A stretch of DNA of 64,000 nucleotides from Babesia bovis T2Bo (taxonomy: Eukaryota > Apicomplexa > Aconoidasida > Piroplasmida > Babesiidae). This document shows, one piece after another, positions 10,464-20,950 of the stretch. The stretch lies in assembly GCF_000165395.2 (NCBI RefSeq), contig NW_026261571.1:62001-126000 (forward strand), written 5' to 3'. The position numbers were made by a program, and so were the translations under genes. Within the stretch, counting starts at the first letter, position 1. Every line of letters begins with the position of its first letter. A model generated the notes under the pieces. It saw only the letters and a list, made by a program, of their open reading frames with translations, was not told the origin of the DNA and ran no database searches.

Positions 10464-13228
10464 ATGTCACCTGGTTTAATTTGTCTGTTGCAGGTGCTGT
10501 GCTTAATTGTCAATTCTGACATTGGTCAGAGCACATTGACAACAGACCGTTCAGTGAATGGTATGTCTGTTATTCTTTTTGTATTGTTTTTATCGCAAGA
10601 TTGTACCTATATCAAAGTTTTAGTTTGCTTTATCTTACGTATAAATGTTATCTTTATTTAATACAGACGCGGATGAAGTCGCCAACCTTTCCACTGATGC
10701 TTCAGAGGTATTAAATGGTGATGAAGCAAGCGAATTTGTGAGCACTATTTAGTAAAGCATATATTTTGTTTCAGGATAATGATGACACTCCCGATGTATC
10801 CATAGCTGGTCCAGAACCTCGTGAGTTACGAACGGTTACTAAGAAACCGGCAACCAAGAAAGCTGTTACTAAGAAACCGGTCACCAAGAAAACGGTTACT
10901 AAAAGGACTGTTGCTAAGAAAACGGTTACCAAGAAAGCTGTGCCTAAGAAACCTGCAGTAAAAGTCAAGCCCCGTACGGGCAATGCCAAACCTGCGGTTA
11001 ATCGCATGAAGTCTAAGAATATGAAACGGAAACCTGCTATTAAAGGCAAAGCGAAGAATGTCTCACGCCGTAAAAAAATTCTAGATGCAAAAGATTCATA
11101 CGTTCGTTACAAGGCTACCATTCGAGATCCAAGGCATTTTTACGTATCACAGGTAAATTACGACAGTAGTGTACCCGGTAAGAACACCGTATATTTGTAC
11201 TTTAATAAACCTTTATCTGAGGATGATATTGCCAACCTGATTAAGAAAAGTAGACTAGAATTGGCTGATAAAAACTATACTTCCATGGATATTAAAGACA
11301 TGTCAAAAATCAAGCCTTCAGATTACCACAGCAGTTGGGTTTACGATGAGGATTCTGAAAAGTTTTATAACATAAAGAACTTGAAATATAACAACCAAGG
11401 CGTGCCTATTGAAGCTAATACAAGTGAAAATAGTGGAATGATCAGTACTTCAGACAGCACTAACAGTGAATCCACATCTAGCACTTCATCCCTAAGCAGC
11501 CAACTCAGTAGCGATAGCAGCGATTCTATGGTGTCTGAGAGCGACAGTACAGAATCGCGTGTTACAACGGTTATTGATGAAGATAAAGGATCCACCAACG
11601 AATCTCCGGATGCTTCTGAAGAGTCTTCGTCATTATTATCTGAATCTAGCACATCGAGTAAAATGGGATCGAAGAAAGTTTCGCAGCTGTCTAGTGAATC
11701 ATCTGAGGAGAGTCTTACTTCATCTAGTGAAGCAAATAGCTCCTCGATGAAAAGTTCGACATCATCTTTGAATAAATCCGAGGAAGGTAGTACTGATAGT
11801 GAACAATCAGTCGTATCAAATTCGACAAAGATAGTTGGCAAGAAAGGTTCAAGTACAACATCGGGTGACAGCGAAGAAGGATCCGAGGGTGAAGCAAATA
11901 GCTCCTCGATTAAAAGTTCGACATCATCTTTGAGTAAATCCGAGGAAGGTAGTACTGATAGTGAACAATCAGTCGTATCAAATTCGACAAAGATAGTTGG
12001 CAAGAAAGGTTCAAGTACAACATCGGGTGACAGCGAAGAAGGCTCCGAGGGTGAAGCAAATAGCTCCTCGATGAAAAGTTCGACATCATCTTTGAATAAA
12101 TCCGAGGAAGGTAGTACTGATAGTGAACAATCAGTCGTATCAAATTCGACAAAGATAGTTGGCAAGAAAGGTTCAAGTACAACATCGGGTGACAGCGAAG
12201 AAGGCTCCGAGGGTGAAGCAAATAGCTCCTCGATGAAAAGTTCGACATCATCTTTGAATAAATCCGAGGAAGGTAGTACTGATAGTGAACAATCAGTCGT
12301 ATCAAATTCGACAAAGATAGTTGGCAAGAAAGGTTCAAGTACAACATCGGGTGACAGCGAAGAAGGCTCCGTGGGTGAAGCAAATAGCTCCTCGATGAAA
12401 AGTTCGACATCATCTTTGAATAAATCCGAGGAAGGTAGTACTGATAGTGAACAATCAGTCGTATCAAATTCGACAAAGATAGTTGGCAAGAAAGGTTCAA
12501 GTACAACATCGGGTGACAGCGAAGAAGGCTCCGAGGGTGAAGCAAAGACGTTTATCTCAACGGCAGAGATAAACCTTTCTAACAAGAACGCTGCATCATC
12601 TTCATCTGATGAATCAAGCGAATTGAATGAGGAAGGTTCTTCTTCGACTAGTTCCACAACTACATTTAAGAAAAAAGGGAATAAATCTAAGTCCGTTGCT
12701 AGTGACGAGGTTTCGGAAGACGGTAGCAACATCACTAGCACTACCATTACGACTATCGGCCGTAAGAAAATAGTCGGTGGCAAGGGCACGAGTGATACCG
12801 ACGTAAATAGTGAAAGCAAATCGGAAAGTTATACGTATAGTTTAGTAGATGATGATGGGAATCCATCGGATAGAAGTGGCCATAGTGAAATTATAGGGGA
12901 TGAAATAGCTTCCAATGAGTCTGGTGATGGCACACCCGTTTTAACTGGTTTCAAGCGTTTAAACGAGGATGGTGAAGTAGTGCAAGGGCCTCAATTGCCT
13001 ACCAGCACCATTGACAGTTCGGATGAGGTAGATGGCGTGAAATCTGTTAAGAAGGGTAAACTTTCACCACTGTGGTCGCGAAGGCGTCTACAGAACGAAG
13101 TGATAAAGACAAAAAAGGACGTCAAGGTTTTACAGAAGGAAGTTGTGAACACTAAGAAAGTCGTTAGTGTATTAAAGAACGACATGAGCAAGACAGTTGG
13201 TAAATTAGACGAAGTAGTTAGGCTTTAA
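10464..13228 (+). CDS. Secreted Ser/Glu-rich protein with five 54-residue tandem repeats
   Basis: Three exons: 10464-10560, 10667-10737 and 10775-13228, with introns of 106 and 37 nt and matching phases. Exon 1 encodes a signal peptide (MSPGLICLLQVLCLIVNS). Exon 3 starts with a Lys/Thr-rich block of degenerate VTKK units, then a basic stretch. A plausible globular segment of about 110 residues follows, from YVRYKATIRDPRHFYV to about residue 235. Next come Ser/Thr/Glu-rich sequence, five near-identical 54-residue repeats (ending SGDSEEGSEGE), an acidic region, and a C-terminal coiled-coil with VIKTKKDVKVLQKEVVNTKK. Signal peptide, repeats and polar composition fit piroplasm proteins exported to spherical bodies or the host cell, but I cannot assign a named family. 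Its stop codon overlaps that of ALG14 on the other strand. Confidence 0.85.
11732..12541 (+). repeat. Tandem repeat, 5 x 162 bp, in frame
   Basis: Five consecutive 162-bp units begin at 11732, 11894, 12056, 12218 and 12380. Each encodes 54 residues beginning ANSSS. Differences are few. Unit 2 has Ile for Met and Ser for Asn in its first third, unit 4 ends SVGE in place of SEGE, and a single silent change (ggatcc or ggctcc) separates units. Such homogeneity at synonymous sites implies recent expansion or ongoing conversion. The unit length is a multiple of three, so copy number can change without a frameshift. Confidence 0.95.
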
Positions 13229-13863
13229 AGAGTTTTTATTGTGCCTAAGTATGTTACACCAGGCCATTTTTGTGATAAATGCGGCCACATAACCACTAGG
13301 GTATGAACAACTGGGTAGAGTAATTTGCCCGTGAAAGATAGGTCTTCAACGCGGCACATACTTTCGATGTATATCAATTTAATATTTCTTCTGAAGATAA
13401 GATTCAACACAGTTGCTGCGAAGCATATTGGCACAGCGATACCCGGGCCGTTAGTGATTATCAAATCGGGCTGTTCCGTGTATAGCATATTTAAAGACTT
13501 TATGAAGGATGATATCCCCTTGATTGCAGCCTGGGTATAACTTTCTCTGTGACTCTTTGGAACAGGTAGGCTGTATATTTGTTGGTTTATTGATACGTCC
13601 GTTTCGACGGATTGCGATAATTGGTGGATAAGTCTTTCAGTAGCAACATCTTTATCGTTACCTACTATATACACAAGCGTGGAACATCGATTTGGCAAGG
13701 ACTTCATAATATCCCTCATCTCTCTAGCATGTCCTCCTGGTCCTATTACTACTGCAACCTTCCATTTGGAGTTGGTATTGCTTTTATTGCCACGTTTCCT
13801 GATCCATACAATTGATATCAACGCTGCGATAATGGTTCCGAGATATAAAAGGGCTTTTATCAT
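13225..13863 (-). CDS. ALG14: ALG14-like subunit of the UDP-GlcNAc transferase
   Basis: 212 residues from the ATG at 13863. A start further upstream at 13887 would need TTG. Residues 1-20 form the N-terminal membrane anchor (ALLYLGTIIAALISIVWI). The GT-B-type core follows: VAVVIGPGGHAREM, the P-loop-like Gly-rich motif of ALG14, then PDLIITNGPGIAVPICF, IYIESMCRV and VMWPHLSQKWPGVTYLG. ALG14 recruits catalytic ALG13 to the cytosolic ER face to add the second GlcNAc to dolichol-PP-GlcNAc in N-glycan precursor synthesis. Length and motif order match the family. Convergent with the secreted repeat gene; the two stop codons share bases in a TTAA. Confidence 0.9.
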   Translation of the reverse strand: MIKALLYLGTIIAALISIVWIRKRGNKSNTNSKWKVAVVIGPGGHAREMRDIMKSLPNRCSTLVYIVGNDKDVATERLIHQLSQSVETDVSINQQIYSLPVPKSHRESYTQAAIKGISSFIKSLNMLYTEQPDLIITNGPGIAVPICFAATVLNLIFRRNIKLIYIESMCRVEDLSFTGKLLYPVVHTLVVMWPHLSQKWPGVTYLGTIKTL

Positions 13864-14012
13864 TCCTCTAGGCACACTTTTGCGCAATTGCCAGATTTGT
13901 GGAACTACATAAATACGTCACGCAGCGATAAGGCACCCATTGTCCTTCCAAGCTGCTATTAATATTTCAATGTAATATGATATATATTATTAATTGTTGA
14001 TGCGATATAACA

Positions 14013-15065
14013 TTACTGCGTTGCTACTAATTGTTTTTTTGCCTTATGTGTAGATGCGATGTGTGCGATAGACAGCCTGAGTTCATGTATTCCTAGCTGC
14101 TTAAGCGCTGACGTGGAGTGTATATACGGATGTACGGTTTCTCCGTGTGCCAATACCATCTCTGCCACGCGCTGGCACACCATGTGTAGCTCTATAGGTT
14201 TAAGCGCTTCGCATTTGGTAAGTACTACTTGGAATGGTACCCGCAACTCTTCCAGCATCGACCATAGTTTTAAATCACGTTCCATTGGTCCTCTGCGTGC
14301 ATCTATCAGGGACAACACTCTTTGTAAGCTGCATGAATACTATTAGGAAGGCTATTTTCATACCTCGTTGATTCCTCAAGGTACTTGTTAACCAGGACAG
14401 ACCACTCATTTCTAATATTCTGGGTATTAAATATCTCTCGTATGCTACAATCTTACATCATTCACCTTGGCAAATCCGTATCCCGGGAGGTCAACTAATG
14501 AAAGTTCAGCTCCTAGATCAAATGTGAACATGTGTCTAGTTCTTCCCTGTGTCGTTATGTATCCATGTGGTTCTACATACTGGATTGTTTGACACCGGCG
14601 CGAATTTCGGGTTCTTTAGCAGTTGTCCATTAGATAACTGAACACAATGTATCTTTTCGGGAATATACCATACCATATTCCTAGCAAAGTGCGGTATCAT
14701 CTGCCTATATAGCAGAGAGTTGATAATGCTCGATTTGCCAACATTTGATCTACCTACTATAGCCACCTGTATAGTAACTCAGTTGACAGCATAGATCCGC
14801 GTAATACATGACACCATAAATCGTTATGAATACGAATAACAAGGCACAAGCAATCCATACCTGTGGGATTTTCTTCTTAGGGGCCTTGTCTATAGTATCT
14901 GCTACATAAACTGGATTAGTTGAAACCTTCTTTGAAAAGAGCTCTGCAGCATATTGTACCTGTATACCATATATTCCCAGTTATAACGCATACATTTGCT
15001 TCAGCAGTGAACGGTGCTTCGGATGTACCATGCGGGTCATAGATATTAACGAATGGCTTCGCCAT
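14013..15065 (-). CDS. engB: EngB/YihA-type GTP-binding protein
   Basis: Multi-exon gene starting at the ATG at 15063-15065. Exon 1 encodes MAKPFVNIYDPHGT; the next begins VQYAAELFSKKVS and ends KKKIPQ. G1 is VAIVGRSNVGKSSIINS (near 14.75 kb), the G2 region is QGRTRHMFTFD, and G3 is LVDLPGYGFAK (near 14.49 kb). A short exon gives NEWSVLVNKYLEES, and the last exon from 14318 has SLIDARRGP, G4 as TKCEALKP and a Ser/Ala G5. EngB proteins assist assembly of the large ribosomal subunit in bacteria, mitochondria and plastids, so an organellar role is likely; which organelle is open. Between G1 and G2 there is either an unusual insert of about 40 residues or an unresolved intron. Confidence 0.85.
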
Positions 15066-15391
15066 ATAAGGTTCTGTGTACGTATGAGAGTTGCATAGCT
15101 TATATACCTATAATGAATGGTTTTTTAAGTAAATTAGAAGAAACCGGCGACCGAGTCATCGATTAGTTGTACATAGTTTGGTATAAAGTGCTCTAACGGA
15201 ACGATATGAACAATATGGGCTAAACATTCCCTAAAGTGTGTAGTGGCGATAGATCATAAGAAACATGATATCTGTCGTCACATCTGCAGGATTCTTAAAG
15301 TAACTGATATAATAACACTTTTATTTATATGTTAAACCGATGTGTAGTGTTTGTAGGCGATTATATGACGTTGGAATTACGGTGATATACA
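15066..15391. other. Intergenic, nothing recognised
   Basis: About 325 nt between the start of the EngB gene and the end of the Arg/Ser-rich gene, both on the minus strand. No supportable feature. Confidence 0.5.
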
Positions 15392-15935
15392 TTACTGATC
15401 TTCATCAACGATTTGCTTTACGTGTTTTAGGAATTTTTCCGATTGCCTCATTAAAATCTCTTCTTGGCGTATTATCATGCGATCTATATCAGACATTTGG
15501 TATCCTTGTGTAGTACCTTGTCTTACGGCCTTGTTCTCATTAATATACTGACGTTTGTCCTTCTCTATTTTGCCTCGGTTGGTTATAGTACTATCTTCAA
15601 CAGACTCTCTTCTTTTCTTACTATGCAAGTTACGATCCCGACTCCGAGATCTGCTTCTAGAGCTTCTATTGTTACGTTTCAACTTTCCTACAGGCAACGT
15701 CATAAAGAATGCATTTTGCCTTACGTGTTCTCTCAGCATCCTTTACTGGCGACTGTGTATGCCTTTGGGGATATGTATAGCATGCTACAATTTCTGGTTC
15801 AGTACTCAGCGTATCAGCAGTATCCTCTGTTACCGTAACGCTTGCTTTACATCTATCGATCTCTTGATCGTTGGCGGTATTTACATATATGTTTTTCTTA
15901 AGGCATTCACGTTCCAGAAATGCCAGTGGATCCAT
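15392..15935 (-). CDS. Arg/Ser-rich protein, possibly splicing-related
   Basis: Two exons with one 37-nt GT..AG intron (15688-15724) in matching phase: 15725-15935 and 15392-15687, together 168 residues from the ATG at 15935. The N-terminus reads MDPLAFLERECLKKN. After a polar segment comes an RS-type run (SSRSRSRSRDRN). The C-terminus is a charged helix (RMIIRQEEILMRQSEKFLKH). RS-dipeptide runs are typical of pre-mRNA splicing factors, and that is the only basis for the suggestion. The frame is open upstream of the ATG and sequence near 15.97 kb encodes a segment reminiscent of CIR/CWC25-type N-termini, so an upstream exon may be missing from this call. Confidence 0.6.
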
Positions 15936-16168
15936 ACTTTTGCTTTGTTTGCAATTCCGTGGTGTGTAGGATCTCTCCTAAATGCTATATAGCTGACCCT
16001 ATAGTATCTATGATGTATATCAGAACATAGACTTATATATTCTATAAATTAAAAGGCTGGTACATGTGTCGAGCAGCTAGGCCACTTTTGTGTTATTGAC
16101 GGCGTGCAGTAAATTCGCTTAGACAGGTGTTCTTAGTTGTCTTCAACTTGCCGTACCCGGTACTGCAG

Positions 16169-18151
16169 TTAGCTTGCATAAAGCTCAGACAGGTGCTTTA
16201 CGAATACCATATCACATCTTTGCTGTTGATCGATAAGCTTTCTCACATGCTCACTCATTTGGTAGTGTAGCTTGAGATCGGTTTCAAGCTGCGATTCCGG
16301 TGAAAGCGATGTATCCAATATGGTATCCACGTACATGTCGGCCACCATCTCTTGGTAAGGCTCGCCTGCCGAGTCAATTATCATCTTGGAGGTAATGCTG
16401 TTGTTATATGGGCTCGCATCGCCCTCACTGAAGGATTCTACATTATCCTGGGTCACAGACCCCAGCTGTGAATCGGCATATAAGGTCGATCCATCCACGT
16501 GATACATCCTTATTAGGCAATCCAGCATTGACACATGACGCTTGACCTGGGTCAGTATTGAGTCAACCTGAGAGTCGTCTGGGAATATATCCTTTTGTGA
16601 GACAGTAGCGGTAGGAATAGGCATTACAACAGCTTCATCGTTCATTAGCTGGTTCAGATTCTTGTAAGTATCCACCTGTCTTCGCCTGTTAGATACGTAG
16701 TGCGCTCCAGTGGAGAGCGCATCTCCAGCTGGTATCCACCTGAGACCGTATAAATCATTTTCCTGGACACCATCGTCTTCGCCACGCTCGTCCTTTTCTT
16801 TTATACTGATCCATGAACTGCTTTCATCCTTCTTCAGGCAAACTTCTTCCGCATATATCACGTGTTCGCCTCGGTTAAACCGTTCAATCTCCTTCATGAG
16901 GCTATTATTGAATAGCGATTTCATCAATTCATGCTGATCCATTGAAGAAAGCTTGCCAATGCTATCCAAATCTACTTGGGTGAAATATGAATTAAGGAAG
17001 GATGTATTGGTGTGGAAATCAGTTGGATCACGATCCGATCCATAGGCGTCGAAGACATGGGAATACGAATCTGATCCATCAGTGGCACCCAGTGAATATT
17101 GTAGTTCGTCCGTATGTTTGTAAAGCGATTCTTCACCGTGTTCTGCAGCGTCATTGTCAGTTTTAAATGCCGCCGACACGTTAATCCACGATGTTGGGTC
17201 CCGATCTGCACTTAGGGACAAGTGATGCTCTGTAAAATCGTCAATGTTGTCGTCGTCTAGATGGTCGGAGTGATTATCCTTTGTCAACTCTTCCAAATCG
17301 TCGTCATCCACAGCCCTTCGATGGGCGTCTGCATGTATCTTCGGAATGCGCGTAGTATCAAGTGCGTGAGATCCTAGACCAACACCTGATTTCACAGCCT
17401 TGTGCATAAGGTTCGTAAGCTCCTCTTTAGAAATACGCTCACTTTCATCGCCGTATCTATGTAAATAGAAGCAGTCAACGTTGGTACACTTGAGACCCTT
17501 TAGGAAAAACGTGCAGTATTTAGTGGTACCATAGGACGCCCTCAACAACTTTCCGTTAATATACGATCCGTCAATACCCTGTATGGCCGTTGCAGCTTCT
17601 GTTTTCTTAGAGTACGTTATATAGGCCGTATAGGATGCTCCTCCAACGTGAGAGTTATACGACTGGCTCTTGTTAATCACAATGTGCTGGATCTTCCCGT
17701 ATTGCCCAAAGTACTCTTGCTGTTTCAATATATCCTTCTTGGCTAGCTTCGCCGGTATACCGACAACATATACTAGGTTGCGTTGTATCACACGTATTTC
17801 CTTTAGGTTGGCATTGTTACGTTGACCTGGTGAACACCCCTCTTCATCTCGTGTTGTGGCATCCTTGTCACTGGCATTCCTATGCTTCTTTGAGGTTTGT
17901 GTCCTTGAATTCATCTGTGTACGCGGTGCACTCTTGTACTTCATGTTGGATTCCTCATAGTCCCGTCTACAAGCTGGGCATTTGTTACCCATTGTCGTCC
18001 GTAAATAATGTAGGCACCATAGACACACCTGGTACTCGCAGGTACATGGGAAAAAATTCCGATCAGTTTCATCCAGTACCTCCATACACAGCGGACACAA
18101 GAGCTCATCATCGGCATCTTTGCCGTTAGCCAAAGTTCTGTGCCCATCCAT
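16169..18151 (-). CDS. NOT4: CCR4-NOT E3 ubiquitin ligase NOT4 (CNOT4)
   Basis: 660 residues, single exon. Residues 19-61 are the C4C4 RING of NOT4: CPLC, then CTC and CLWC, then CPAC. An RRM follows at about 124-210 (LVYVVGIPAKLAKKDIL, with FGQYGKIQHIVI). A CCCH zinc finger overlaps its end (CTFFLKGLKCTNVDCFYLH). This RING-RRM-CCCH order is diagnostic. The remaining ~430 residues are acidic, Ser/Asp-rich and mostly disordered, with a helical C-terminus. NOT4 ubiquitylates stalled-ribosome and quality-control substrates and associates with the CCR4-NOT deadenylase in the cytoplasm. ATG at 18151. Confidence 0.95.
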   Translation of the reverse strand: MDGHRTLANGKDADDELLCPLCMEVLDETDRNFFPCTCEYQVCLWCLHYLRTTMGNKCPACRRDYEESNMKYKSAPRTQMNSRTQTSKKHRNASDKDATTRDEEGCSPGQRNNANLKEIRVIQRNLVYVVGIPAKLAKKDILKQQEYFGQYGKIQHIVINKSQSYNSHVGGASYTAYITYSKKTEAATAIQGIDGSYINGKLLRASYGTTKYCTFFLKGLKCTNVDCFYLHRYGDESERISKEELTNLMHKAVKSGVGLGSHALDTTRIPKIHADAHRRAVDDDDLEELTKDNHSDHLDDDNIDDFTEHHLSLSADRDPTSWINVSAAFKTDNDAAEHGEESLYKHTDELQYSLGATDGSDSYSHVFDAYGSDRDPTDFHTNTSFLNSYFTQVDLDSIGKLSSMDQHELMKSLFNNSLMKEIERFNRGEHVIYAEEVCLKKDESSSWISIKEKDERGEDDGVQENDLYGLRWIPAGDALSTGAHYVSNRRRQVDTYKNLNQLMNDEAVVMPIPTATVSQKDIFPDDSQVDSILTQVKRHVSMLDCLIRMYHVDGSTLYADSQLGSVTQDNVESFSEGDASPYNNSITSKMIIDSAGEPYQEMVADMYVDTILDTSLSPESQLETDLKLHYQMSEHVRKLIDQQQRCDMVFVKHLSELYAS

Positions 18152-19286
18152 TGTTTCAAGTAGCCCGATATGTATTCATCAGCGTATACACGTGTATATC
18201 CATCGATGCCTGTAGCCTAAAGGGATAGAGTGCGATCTATGTAACCTCAGCAGAACTCGATAACTTGTCTGTAAATGATGAAACATGTTGGTTCAAATGA
18301 TGTAAACTAGCAGTAAACAAGCATTCACTAGTTAATAAGCAATGAAACCGCTGGAATAATAGAGGTAAGAAAAACAGGTTAGTTACACTTATGCCCATGA
18401 CCCTATAACCCAGGGGCAAAGAAGTAACATTACAACAATCACGTTCAAGAGATTCAGAAACAATTGAAAACAGAATATTGCCACGATTGTAGCTCAACAG
18501 ATACCACGTTGCCCAAGTATGGCCGGGCGTCAAGCAATGTAACGTGTAAACCTACATCAGCTAGGGTGATGTGATCCATATGACAGTTCATAAAAGATCC
18601 CAATCAACATTGCGGATATATATAAATCTTTTATAGTGGCTAAGTCCGCGTTGAAGCAGATACGTTGTCGCGTGAAACATCGTAGCCACCACACATCATC
18701 TTGCAATCACCATTTCAAATTACATCAAAAAATGTAATAGTAAATACATCTCCCAGTATTATCTTAATATGTTAAAGCTATAATATGTTTTGATGTGATT
18801 ATTGGACACTTTTTATATAGAGGCATCGTGTTCCTTAATGCAGCATATAAATTCCATTCATTTATCCCTTCGATGCTATACCATTATTAACAGTGCAGCT
18901 CTAATGCTTTGCCAACTATTTGAGCACATTTCAACGTTCCTGTAATCATTTGTTATGCCTTGCCAGCTTCATGTCTATTGACGCGCGATGTAATTTACAC
19001 TATATATTAGGTAAAATACACTCTGTGTTATGTTCATAAAATATGTGATACGATCTATTTTAGTATTTTTTGTAGAATGAAATAAATTTAGCAGTTTTCA
19101 TTGTTAATATTTATTTTTCTTGCAGCAGAACAGCACTATAAACCTTTTAATTTATTTTGATACACATTTATTCTTCATTACATTTACTTTATACAATCTT
19201 TAGATATAATAATACTCAATCCGGCGTTATATTCCGCATTATCTAAAAGGATATTTCAATATTATTATTCACGGCATTTATAAACG
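18152..19286. other. Divergent intergenic region, 1.1 kb
   Basis: Lies between the divergent NOT4 and ZPR1 genes. It is AT-rich near ZPR1 and less so near NOT4. A minus-strand frame at 18237-18533 has no recognisable domain and no gene-like context. No RNA gene was recognised. Confidence 0.5.
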
Positions 19287-20950
19287 ATGGCGGATTCGGC
19301 GATTAGTAACGTCGTCACAGACGCTGCAGTTACCATGGCATCGGACAGAGCATCGGTAGAGTCTTTATGTGTACAATGCGGCGCCATGGGTATTACAATG
19401 GTTCTTATGCATATGATTCCTCACTTTAAAGGTATGTTTTATGTGAATGGGCACTATTAGACAAATTTTGTTTTCGCTTGTTTTAACATGACGTTTCAGA
19501 GGTTATTTTAATGTCGTTTGAGTGTCCTTCCTGTGGTTATCGCAACAGTGAACTTCAAGATGCTGCTCCGCTACAGGACTATGGACTTAGGCTTAAAGCT
19601 CATGTAGCTTATGAAGGGGTGAGTTGCTTATGAACTATTCAAATCGCATTGTTGTATTTAATTGTCTTATAGGCGCTGCGAAATCAAGTGGTGCTCTCCG
19701 GTACTACTTCTTGTAGAATAGGTACGCATAGATACAGTGGATTGTAATTCGCAACAGAGGAAATCGACTTTGAATTTCAACCAACTATGGAGAAGGGTAC
19801 AGTGACTACTATCGAAGGATACCTGATGCGTTTGGCCGGAGGTTTAGGTGATCATATCAGCAGCATCGCCGATGCCATGAGAGAGAACCCCGGTATAATT
19901 ATAGAGATGGCTGATGGGAAACAACACACAGCCGCTGAATACTTATATAGTTTGAATTCCATTAAGCAAAGTTTGATAGAATTCTCCGAGGGTGACAAGG
20001 TTTGTATAGGAAATGATTACATCAGTTTTTGCAGCCGTTCACTCTAATACTGGACGACCCTGCGGGAAACACTTACATAGAAGAAACGCAGCATTTGTCA
20101 GTTGAATCCACTCGCTACAATCGCAGTCCTGAACAGCAAGAGGTATGCTTTGCGTATTGTGACTATATCCGTCATAGATGTTGGGATATATTGCCAAGGA
20201 AGATGATAAAAAAGGTGTGTTATAGTCCATACTTAGTTATTGGTTCCCAGAAATTGATCTCACAACTCCCATCGCTGATGATGATGACGTTGGTAAGGAG
20301 GGATTATCTCTTCCAGTAGACTGCCCTCACTGCGGTAAGGTTGGCAACAATAAAATTTGCGAAGTTTGTAAGTTTATGTGTTTGGTGCTACTTACTTTAT
20401 CTTAGTGGTACCTGGATTTGGACCTTGTGTCATTATGGCATTTACTTGTGAAAACTGTGGAGCCAAGTCGAATGAAATTAAACCCGGCGGTGGCTACAAG
20501 GAGCATGCTAGAAAGTGGACCTTAAAGGTACAGGATGTTACTGACCTAAACAGGGATGTTATAATATCCGAGACTGCTACTATTCATATCCCTCTTTTGG
20601 AGTTGGACATGACTGCTGGTACCATAGGCGCTGTCTACACAACTGTTGAAGGCATGCTAATAAAGCATGCAGACAGCTTGGAAACGGCATATCCGTTTTT
20701 ACTGGGTGATTCCGCTGACCCATCCAATACCACCCTGAAGGATAAAGTGCGTCAGCTGAGGGCACTTGCTTCGGGTGAATTCAAGCAGCCTTATGAGATC
20801 ATCATAGATGACCCTGCCGATCATTCATTCGTTGGAGCTCGTAATGGTGCTTCTGGAGACGACAGCAACCTGCGCTCGGAGACTTACCAGCGCACAGCTG
20901 AGCAGAACGATCTACTGGGACTAACAGATATGGTAACAGAAAATTACTAG
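19287..20950 (+). CDS. ZPR1: Zinc finger protein ZPR1
   Basis: Eight exons: 19287-19431, 19500-19618, 19673-19721, 19758-19999, 20035-20142, 20178-20214, 20251-20367 and 20406-20950. They sum to 1362 nt, 453 residues, with all phases consistent. Introns are 35-68 nt. The protein has the duplicated ZPR1 layout. The first C4 finger is CVQCG..IPHFKEVILMSFECPSCG, followed by its beta domain with LDDPAGNTYIE. The second C4 finger is CPHCG..VIMAFTCENCG with NEIKPGGG, followed by its domain ending IIDDPADHSFVG. ZPR1 binds translation elongation factor eEF1A as a folding chaperone and shuttles to the nucleus. Its TAG overlaps the stop codon of the convergent THADA-like gene. Confidence 0.95.

Noticed and set aside
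11732..12541. CRISPR array
   Set aside because: The repeats are contiguous coding units with no spacers in a eukaryotic gene.
11365..12819. Long minus-strand open frame (484 codons) and a second one at 11910-12545
   Set aside because: Both lie antisense to the 162-bp tandem repeat; a repeat unit with no stop in a given frame stays open through all copies. The plus-strand frame has a signal peptide, spliced exons and coherent composition.
13864..13887. Longer N-terminus for ALG14
   Set aside because: The upstream extension begins at TTG. The ATG at 13863 directly precedes the expected membrane anchor.
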